Part shown: positions 8,312-13,439 of the stretch, one piece after another
Layout of the letters: each line of letters begins with the position of its first letter
How positions within the stretch are numbered: the first letter of the stretch is position 1
The notes under the pieces: model-generated
The model's database searches: none
What the model was told of the DNA's origin: nothing
Seen by the model: only the letters and a program-made list of their open reading frames with translations
Translations under genes and position numbers: made by a program
NCBI GenBank assembly: GCA_028705785.1
Contig: JAQWCT010000044.1
Location: 1-13,439, forward strand
DNA from: Sulfurospirillaceae bacterium
GTDB lineage: Bacteria; Campylobacterota; Campylobacteria; Campylobacterales; Sulfurospirillaceae
Length of the DNA: 13,439 nucleotides
Direction of reading: 5' to 3'

Positions 8312-9574
8312 TTATTCCTCAAGTCTCTCGATATGTGCACCCAATTTTGAAAATTTACCCTCAAGGTTTTCATAGCCACGATCCAAATGGTAAATACGGT
8401 GTATCTTTGTTGTGCCATCAGCAACAAGTGCCGCTAAAATAAGCGCTGAACTAGCCCTCAAATCTGTTGCCATCACATCAGCCGCATTGAGCTTTGCTTT
8501 CCCCTCTACCGTTGCACTATGTCCTTTAAGCTTAATGTTTGAGCCCATTCTCGAGAGTTCACTCACATGCATAAAACGGTTTTCAAATAATCGTTCATCA
8601 ATGATACTCGTCCCCTTGGCTTGGGTACAAAGCGCCATAAATTGGGCTTGGAGGTCTGTAGGGAAGCCTGGATATTCTGAGGTTTCGATATCGGATGGTA
8701 AGATTTTCTCTGCAGGGTGAATGGTGAGTGTATCTTTAGTTTCATCTATTTTAAAGCCCATTTGTTCGAGCTTGAGAATGACTGCTTCAAGATGCTTTGG
8801 ATTGACATTTTTTAAAGTGATTTTAGATTTTGTAATAGCTCCTGCACACAAATAAGTTCCCGCTTCAATGCGATCAGGAATGACAGAAAAATCTTGAATG
8901 TCTAAAAGTTTTCCACCACTTCCTTTGATGATTAACTTAGAACTCCCAATACCCTCAATGCTGACACCTCCACTAGCCAAAACTTCACATACTTGAACTA
9001 CTTCAGGCTCTTTTGCCACATTAACAAGCGTGGTTGTCCCATGAGCAAGTGCTGCTGCCATAATGATATTTTCACTTCCTGTTACGGTTACTTTATCAAA
9101 AATAATCGTAGTGCCTTGTAGGCCTTTAGGTGCTTTTGCTAACACATAACCTTGTTTAATTTCGATGACTGCGCCCCTTTTTTCCAATGCCTTAAGATGC
9201 AAATCAATAGGTCTTTGACCAATGGCACATCCCCCAGGTAATGAAACTTCACAATGTCCAAAACGCGCTAAAAGTGGTCCTAAAACAAGGATAGAAGCTC
9301 GCATTTTTCGCACGATATCGTAATTTGCACAGGCTGAATTAACACTAATGGCATCAATATCCACTGTGTTATCTTTACATGTAGAAACTGCGCCTAGGTT
9401 TGTTAAGAGTTGAAGGAGTGTTTTAACATCGGCAACTTCAGGAATATTGGTGATATTTAATTTTCTTTTTGAAAGTAGGGTGAGCGCTAAAAGTGGTAAT
9501 GCGGCATTTTTTGCTCCCGAGATGGCGACAGACCCACTGAGTTTTTGTTTTCCTTTAATGGCTAGATAATGCAT
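8312..9574 (-). CDS. murA: UDP-N-acetylglucosamine 1-carboxyvinyltransferase MurA
   Basis: First committed step of peptidoglycan synthesis: transfers enolpyruvate from PEP to UDP-GlcNAc; cytosolic, essential. It has 420 residues from the ATG at 9574 (MHYLAIKGKQ). A TTG one codon upstream has slightly better spacing from AAGGA and cannot be excluded. SGAKNAALPL carries K22, and PGGCAIGQRPIDLHL carries the catalytic and fosfomycin-target cysteine at C116, so no Cys-to-Asp resistance change is present. SEYPGFPTDLQAQ carries the catalytic aspartate. Its promoter must lie in 9575-9689, shared back to back with the PilZ-protein gene; TACAAT at 9610-9605 is the best -10 I see, without a clear -35. 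Confidence 0.97.
   Translation of the reverse strand: MHYLAIKGKQKLSGSVAISGAKNAALPLLALTLLSKRKLNITNIPEVADVKTLLQLLTNLGAVSTCKDNTVDIDAISVNSACANYDIVRKMRASILVLGPLLARFGHCEVSLPGGCAIGQRPIDLHLKALEKRGAVIEIKQGYVLAKAPKGLQGTTIIFDKVTVTGSENIIMAAALAHGTTTLVNVAKEPEVVQVCEVLASGGVSIEGIGSSKLIIKGSGGKLLDIQDFSVIPDRIEAGTYLCAGAITKSKITLKNVNPKHLEAVILKLEQMGFKIDETKDTLTIHPAEKILPSDIETSEYPGFPTDLQAQFMALCTQAKGTSIIDERLFENRFMHVSELSRMGSNIKLKGHSATVEGKAKLNAADVMATDLRASSALILAALVADGTTKIHRIYHLDRGYENLEGKFSKLGAHIERLEE
9376..9383. repeat. TACATGTA site 5 (murA)
   Basis: Codons TCT ACA TGT AAA GAT (S64-D68 of MurA). The minus-strand 12-mer TACATGTAAAGA is identical to site 1. Confidence 0.7.
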
Positions 9575-9689
9575 CAATTGTTTTCCTTTTAAGATATTAA
9601 AGCAATTGTATTCAAAATATGATTAATTTTTCTACGAATTATCATTAAATTTTTGCTAGAATGACGAGAGTTATATTTTAAGGCAAAAA
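9575..9689. promoter_or_regulatory. Divergent promoter region between murA and the PilZ-protein gene
   Basis: 115 bp, strongly AT-rich. On the plus strand TTTTTGCTAGAAT (9650-9662) is an extended -10 (TG-N-TAGAAT) preceded by T-rich sequence, the usual Campylobacterota sigma-70 form without a -35; TAAGG at 9679-9683 is the ribosome site for the ATG at 9690. On the minus strand TACAAT (9610-9605) is a weak candidate -10 for murA, and AAAAGGAAAA precedes its start. Confidence 0.6.
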
Positions 9690-11585
9690 ATGATTGTAGA
9701 ACAATTTTTATTGACAACTAAAAATATGGTCTTAACGCATCTTTACTTTGACGAAAAAAGATTGGACATTTTTGACGCACTTAAAAACACTCATCCTCAT
9801 TTTCAGACATACGATATTCAAGGTGATATTCAAAAAATACCTACTTCAGACTTTTTCTTTATCGAAATAGGAGAAAGCACTAAAGACAAATTAAAAATCT
9901 TACTTGGCGTTTTAACCAAACATAAACCCATAGCCACTTATCTCTTTGCCGATGATGTGGAAAATCGACTTCTTTTAAAATTTGCATTACATTTTGGCAT
10001 TGCCGATGTTCTTCCCCTTGATAATCACGAAACACTCCTTGCCTCTATTTTTACAAAAAATCCCAATAAACTTGATGATAAACTCAGTATTTTTAATAAA
10101 ATAGCCATTGGAAATACAATAGAACATTGTTTTCCCTTCTTTATTTTTAAAGATGACTCATTGATTTATGCTAATACTAAAGCACAAATACTCTATGAAG
10201 AGACCAATTTAAGCGTTATTGAAGAACGATTATTGAGTGATGAAGACCTTTTTAAACTTTTGCAAAATGACAAAGAAACGCAATTAAGTCTTACCTTTGA
10301 AAATGATGCCAATGAAAAAATAGATTACCTTTGCTTCATTAAATCTTTCCCACCCAAAAATGAAAAAATTTTATCTATGATTCCATACAAATTGGAAGAA
10401 CGAGTCAACACTTCAGTGATGTTCAATCGATTTGACTTTATTGAAACACTCAAAGATAAATTAGCAGAACAAAGTATCGGTGACAAACGAACCTCTTTTA
10501 TTTTAATTAATATTTCTAACTTGGATAAATTAAATCAACTGTTTAAAAGTACTGTTCTCCACGAATCGTTTAAAAAGTTTTTAAATAAGATTTTTCACCT
10601 CAAAGAAGAAAACCAAGAAGTCGTACAATGGAGTCCAAATCTTTATATTATTGTGTGTGAAAATCTTAGTTTTGAAAGAGTTTGCGAACAAACGCGCTAT
10701 GTACAACAAGAACTTATCAATGTAACGGTAGAAGAAAAAATCACTCCCATTATTATATCCTCAGCGCTTATGGCAAACCATAGTGATTTAAATGAAACGC
10801 TAGGATACATTGAAAAAATAAGTATCAAAAAAATGCTCCCAGAAGATATTGAAAAAGTCAACTTTTATCAGATTGATTATCTTGAAAATATCCTAGATGA
10901 ACAAGAACAAATTTCTTATTTGATGCGCAATTGCGTGAATAACAAAATTCCTATTAAGCTTTTAAATATTTACAAAGGTCTATGTATCAATACAAACTCT
11001 CATATTTTGAAAATAAACGAAGACACTTACCACCTTTATTGTGAAAATTTACAAGGCTATGCTATGCAATTAGAGGGTGATACTGTTCTTCAAGCACCTA
11101 ACTTTTCAAAAGATATCAAAGCAGAAGTTTCATTCGTAGATATCAAAAAATCATTGGTTATTCTTAAAAATCTAACCTTTACACAACATAGTGCCAACAA
11201 TAGACAACATACAAGAGTTCAAACGAGCATTCGTACACCCATCTTAATAAAATATGGTAACAAAGCCTCTGCACAAGGTGAAATTTGCGATATTTCAGTC
11301 AATTCTGTCGCTATTAGAGTGAGTAAATCCATTAAAGAAGATATTAAAAATCAAACGATTAAACTTAATTTCTCATTGCCAAATGAAGAGGGAGAAAATG
11401 GGTATATTGTGATGGATATCGAAGCAAAGGTCACTTTTGTCGCACAGCATGATGAGTATACTAAGGTTGTGGTGATGCTAGGTGCCCTTCATAAGCCTTA
11501 TGATGATTATCTATTACATTACATGTACACACGCCAAAAAGAGTTGATTTTGGAAATACGAAGAGCGAGTAAAGTCTATAATTAG
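9690..11585 (+). CDS. Multidomain protein with degenerate GGDEF and C-terminal PilZ domain; likely c-di-GMP effector
   Basis: A 631-residue soluble protein with no signal peptide or membrane span. From sequence feel the domains are: 1-125, a receiver-like fold without a clear phospho-acceptor pocket (DFFFIEIGES, then YLFADDVENRLLLKFALHFG); 135-235, PAS-like (PFFIFKDDSLIYANTKAQ); 243-385, a GGDEF-like fold (RFDFIETLKDKL, FILINISNLDKLNQLF) in which the catalytic GGDEF stretch is replaced by QWSPNLYII (313-321), so no cyclase activity is expected; 415-500, a YcgR/PilZN-like beta domain (PIKLLNIYKGLCIN); 503-605, PilZ with RQHTR (R505 and R509, the RxxxR motif) and DISVNS (534-539), where the last glycine of D/NxSxxG is serine. 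The PilZ call is solid and the N-terminal ones are inferred. Function is unknown; a c-di-GMP-responsive motility or surface regulator is likely. Its own promoter is upstream; its stop overlaps the larB stop. Confidence 0.85.
   Translation: MIVEQFLLTTKNMVLTHLYFDEKRLDIFDALKNTHPHFQTYDIQGDIQKIPTSDFFFIEIGESTKDKLKILLGVLTKHKPIATYLFADDVENRLLLKFALHFGIADVLPLDNHETLLASIFTKNPNKLDDKLSIFNKIAIGNTIEHCFPFFIFKDDSLIYANTKAQILYEETNLSVIEERLLSDEDLFKLLQNDKETQLSLTFENDANEKIDYLCFIKSFPPKNEKILSMIPYKLEERVNTSVMFNRFDFIETLKDKLAEQSIGDKRTSFILINISNLDKLNQLFKSTVLHESFKKFLNKIFHLKEENQEVVQWSPNLYIIVCENLSFERVCEQTRYVQQELINVTVEEKITPIIISSALMANHSDLNETLGYIEKISIKKMLPEDIEKVNFYQIDYLENILDEQEQISYLMRNCVNNKIPIKLLNIYKGLCINTNSHILKINEDTYHLYCENLQGYAMQLEGDTVLQAPNFSKDIKAEVSFVDIKKSLVILKNLTFTQHSANNRQHTRVQTSIRTPILIKYGNKASAQGEICDISVNSVAIRVSKSIKEDIKNQTIKLNFSLPNEEGENGYIVMDIEAKVTFVAQHDEYTKVVVMLGALHKPYDDYLLHYMYTRQKELILEIRRASKVYN
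11520..11527. repeat. TACATGTA site 6 (PilZ-protein gene)
   Basis: Codons CAT TAC ATG TAC ACA (H610-T614), the third possible codon phase. Another TTACA precedes it directly. Confidence 0.65.
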
Positions 11586-12328
11586 AGATGATTGATAATA
11601 CTAGCGTTATAAGCAGCGCCAAAACCATTATCGATATTGACAACACTCACGCCACTTGCGCAACTATTGAGCATCGATAAGAGAGCAGCAACACCACCAA
11701 AACTAGCACCATAACCAACACTTGTAGGTACAGCAATGACTGGTTTATCTACTAATCCACCCACCACACTTGCCAGCGCACCCTCCATCCCTGCGATAAC
11801 AATAATAACTTTAGCTTGGCGGATAATAGGTAGATACGAAAACAATCGATGAATACCTGCAACACCCACATCAACGATTTTTTCCACGCGATTTCCTAAT
11901 ATTTTGGCCGTCTCATACGCTTCTTCAACAACATACATATCTGAAGTCCCAGCAGCGATGATGGCAATATAACTATCTGGTGGAATTAGCGTCGTTTTTT
12001 CAATGGTGATTGTTCTTCCTAAAACATTGTATTTTGCTTCTGGGCAAATCTGTTTTATCACTTCATAGGTTTGACTATCTGCACGGGTGGCTAAAATATT
12101 ACTGCCTTTTTCAACCATTTTTTGGACAATCTGCCTCATTTGATCAGGTGTTTTTCCCTCCGCATAAATCACTTCAGGATAACCTGTTCGAAGAGAGCGA
12201 TGATGGTCTATTTTGGCAAAGCCTAAATCTTCAAAAGAAAGGCTTTTAATTTGCTCCATAGCATGAGAAATATCAATCGTATTATTTTGAATACCCTCTA
12301 AAAGTTGGTATAACGCTTCTGTTTGCAA
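11582..12328 (-). CDS. larB: LarB, pyridinium-3,5-biscarboxylic acid mononucleotide synthase
   Basis: First enzyme of nickel-pincer nucleotide synthesis: carboxylates nicotinic acid adenine dinucleotide and releases AMP to give the biscarboxylate mononucleotide. It has 248 residues. N-terminal signature AKIDHHRSLRTGYPEVIYAEG (38-58); C-terminal PurE-like domain with DVGVAGIHRL (153-162), IAGMEGALASVVGGLVDKPV (178-197), PTSVGYGASFGGVAALLSML (201-220) and VVNIDNGFGAAY. The start is a TTG; AGGAG lies 8 nt before it, and the next ATG (residue 24) would cut conserved sequence. It begins 2 bp after the larE stop. The stop codon shares bases with the stop of the convergent PilZ-protein gene. Confidence 0.95.
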   Translation of the reverse strand: MQTEALYQLLEGIQNNTIDISHAMEQIKSLSFEDLGFAKIDHHRSLRTGYPEVIYAEGKTPDQMRQIVQKMVEKGSNILATRADSQTYEVIKQICPEAKYNVLGRTITIEKTTLIPPDSYIAIIAAGTSDMYVVEEAYETAKILGNRVEKIVDVGVAGIHRLFSYLPIIRQAKVIIVIAGMEGALASVVGGLVDKPVIAVPTSVGYGASFGGVAALLSMLNSCASGVSVVNIDNGFGAAYNASIINHL

Positions 12329-12330
12329 TA

Positions 12331-13098
12331 TTAACGCTCCTGTACCAAATCTAATGTTACATGTAAAAACCCAAGTTCTTTCAAGTAGGCTACGATTGTA
12401 TCATATTCACTATCTTGCAACAACCTCAATTTATCTTTTCGCGACATTTCCAAGCGAATCATACCCTCGTCAAACCGAACCCTCATACAAGCATAACCCT
12501 TAGCTATCATCCAAGCTTCTGCCATCGCGACTTTTTCCATGGCTTGAAAAGATAAAGGTTTATCATACGGAAATCTTGTCAAAAGACAGGCATAAGAGGG
12601 CTTATCCCAAGTGCTTAAGCCTAATTCGCGAGAAAGTTCTCGTATCTCAGCTTTAGTCAGTCCAACTTCCAACATAGGTGTTTTAATCGACAACGCTTCT
12701 AAAGCAACTCTTCCTGGTCGATGTTCAAACGAATCATCAACATTACTTCCCTCCGCAACATAAGCCATTTCTTTTTGTATTGCGAATGCCAAAAGATGTT
12801 TAAAAAGAGTGTATTTACAAAGATAACATCGATTTTGGGGATTGCTATATATGCTTTCCAACATAGGAAGTGCTAGCACTTCATGCGAAGCGCCTATCTC
12901 TATGGCAATTCTTTTGGCATCAGCAATTTCCCATGATGCGATATAAGGCGTCGCCACAGTTACCCCAATCGCCTCAACGCCCAATACATCACTGGCTACT
13001 TTAAGTAAAAAAGTACTATCAACCCCTCCTGAAAAGGCGACAACCATACTTTTAAGGGAGGCGATATTTTCTCTTAATTGGTTGTATTTGGTGTACAT
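12331..13098 (-). CDS. larE: LarE, ATP-dependent sulfur transferase of the nickel-pincer cofactor
   Basis: Adenylates the carboxylates made by LarB and replaces them by thiocarboxylates. It has 255 residues. The PP-loop is AFSGGVDST (21-29); other family segments are EGSNVDD (116-122), EHRPGR (125-130), WDKPSYACLLTRFPYDKPL (164-182) and the C-terminal HVTLDL. It carries C91 and C94 (RCYLCK) plus C171 (YACL). As I recall, single-cysteine enzymes such as Lactobacillus plantarum LarE sacrifice one cysteine, while three-cysteine enzymes such as Thermotoga LarE bind a [4Fe-4S] cluster; this one fits the latter. Its ATG lies 25 bp inside the end of larC, so coupling is likely; only a weak GGA precedes it. 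Confidence 0.94.
   Translation of the reverse strand: MYTKYNQLRENIASLKSMVVAFSGGVDSTFLLKVASDVLGVEAIGVTVATPYIASWEIADAKRIAIEIGASHEVLALPMLESIYSNPQNRCYLCKYTLFKHLLAFAIQKEMAYVAEGSNVDDSFEHRPGRVALEALSIKTPMLEVGLTKAEIRELSRELGLSTWDKPSYACLLTRFPYDKPLSFQAMEKVAMAEAWMIAKGYACMRVRFDEGMIRLEMSRKDKLRLLQDSEYDTIVAYLKELGFLHVTLDLVQER
12358..12365. repeat. TACATGTA site 7 (larE)
   Basis: Perfect 10-bp palindrome TTACATGTAA (12357-12366) near the 3' end of larE, codons TTA CAT GTA ACA (L-H-V-T). Confidence 0.7.
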
Positions 13099-13439
13099 TT
13101 TTCATCCATGATTATACGAATTTCATTATATATTTTCATAATTGTAATGTTATGCATAAGAGCTGCCGCTTTACAATCTTCATATTCTGCTTTATATCGA
13201 AGCATTTTTCCATGGTAATAAACACATTTAACATGGATGTTTCCATAGCTTGTTTCTAAAAGTATATTTTGACGCTCCAGAGCTATCTTTTGAACAACTT
13301 GTCGTCGAAGTCCAATGGAAGTTGTTTCTTGAAGTATCACCTCGATTATCTTAGGCTCTAACGCAAGAGGAGAAAGTACACTCAATTTAACCCCTAAACG
13401 ATTTTTTTTAGTCACAATAGGTGTTGTAAAAACATCAAG
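13074..13439 (-). CDS. larC: LarC, nickel insertion protein of the pincer cofactor (5' part beyond window)
   Basis: C-terminal 121 residues of the CTP-dependent nickel cyclometallase that inserts nickel into the thiolated LarE product. The frame is open to the window edge, beginning LDVFTTPIVTKKNRLGVKL, the LarC segment equivalent to DVxxxPIxMKKxRPG. EVILQETTSIGLRR, a TSYGNIHVK strand and YKAEYEDCKAAA are also family features. A GTG at 13415 would be an internal codon, not the start. In Lactobacillus plantarum LarC is made by ribosomal frameshifting between two frames; no frame change is seen in this C-terminal portion, and the 5' part cannot be judged. It overlaps larE by 25 bp. Confidence 0.88.
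   Translation of the reverse strand, partial: LDVFTTPIVTKKNRLGVKLSVLSPLALEPKIIEVILQETTSIGLRRQVVQKIALERQNILLETSYGNIHVKCVYYHGKMLRYKAEYEDCKAAALMHNITIMKIYNEIRIIMDEKCTPNTTN

Noticed and set aside
8412..8745. Two open frames overlapping murA
   Set aside because: Shadows of conserved MurA coding sequence; no independent start signals.
12010..12249. Plus-strand open frame of 79 codons over larB
   Set aside because: Antisense to conserved LarB residues, with no family resemblance.

Overview
The window looks like a chromosomal core segment of a low-GC Campylobacterota (Epsilonproteobacteria), probably Sulfurospirillum or a near relative. The argument rests on three things: AT-rich, tightly packed genes; a gene order (flgA, ubiX, coaD, tmk, hisS, speA) that matches from memory the Campylobacter jejuni Cj0769c-Cj0764c block; and T-rich promoters with good -10 boxes. 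The genus is inferred; the phylum call is firmer. I see no phage, transposon, CRISPR or resistance cargo.

Layout. From 5308 down to base 1 (minus strand) runs one compact transcription unit: a strong sigma-70 promoter (TTGACA, 17 bp, TAGAAT), tRNA-Gly(GCC) with an encoded CCA, then flgA (P-ring chaperone), ubiX (flavin prenyltransferase), coaD (CoA synthesis), tmk (dTMP kinase), hisS (histidyl-tRNA synthetase) and speA (arginine decarboxylase, cut by the window edge). Neighbours overlap by 4-10 bp or are 7 bp apart. From 9574 down to 5370 are murA and moeA (2-bp gap), then a chemoreceptor gene with its own promoter. The only plus-strand gene, 9690-11585, is a 631-residue multidomain protein. 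It ends in a PilZ domain and carries a degenerate GGDEF domain, so it is probably a c-di-GMP effector. It meets larB tail to tail with overlapping stop codons. The right end (13439 to 11582, minus) holds larC (5' end missing), larE and larB, which make the nickel-pincer nucleotide cofactor; no larA lies in the window.

How they fit: most genes are housekeeping (cell wall, CoA, dTTP, tRNA charging, polyamine, molybdenum cofactor, prenyl-FMN, Ni-pincer cofactor), interleaved with motility and signalling genes (flgA, the chemoreceptor, the PilZ protein).

Most worth a second look: (1) the palindrome TACATGTA occurs seven times, in six genes and all three codon phases, against a hand-estimated expectation below one, resembling an uptake-sequence or highly iterated palindrome; (2) flgA has no usable ATG/GTG/TTG start because its signal-peptide coding region begins at the CCA end of the tRNA-Gly gene; (3) the REC-like/PAS-like/dead-GGDEF/YcgR-like/PilZ protein; (4) LarE has the three-cysteine pattern of the iron-sulfur class.
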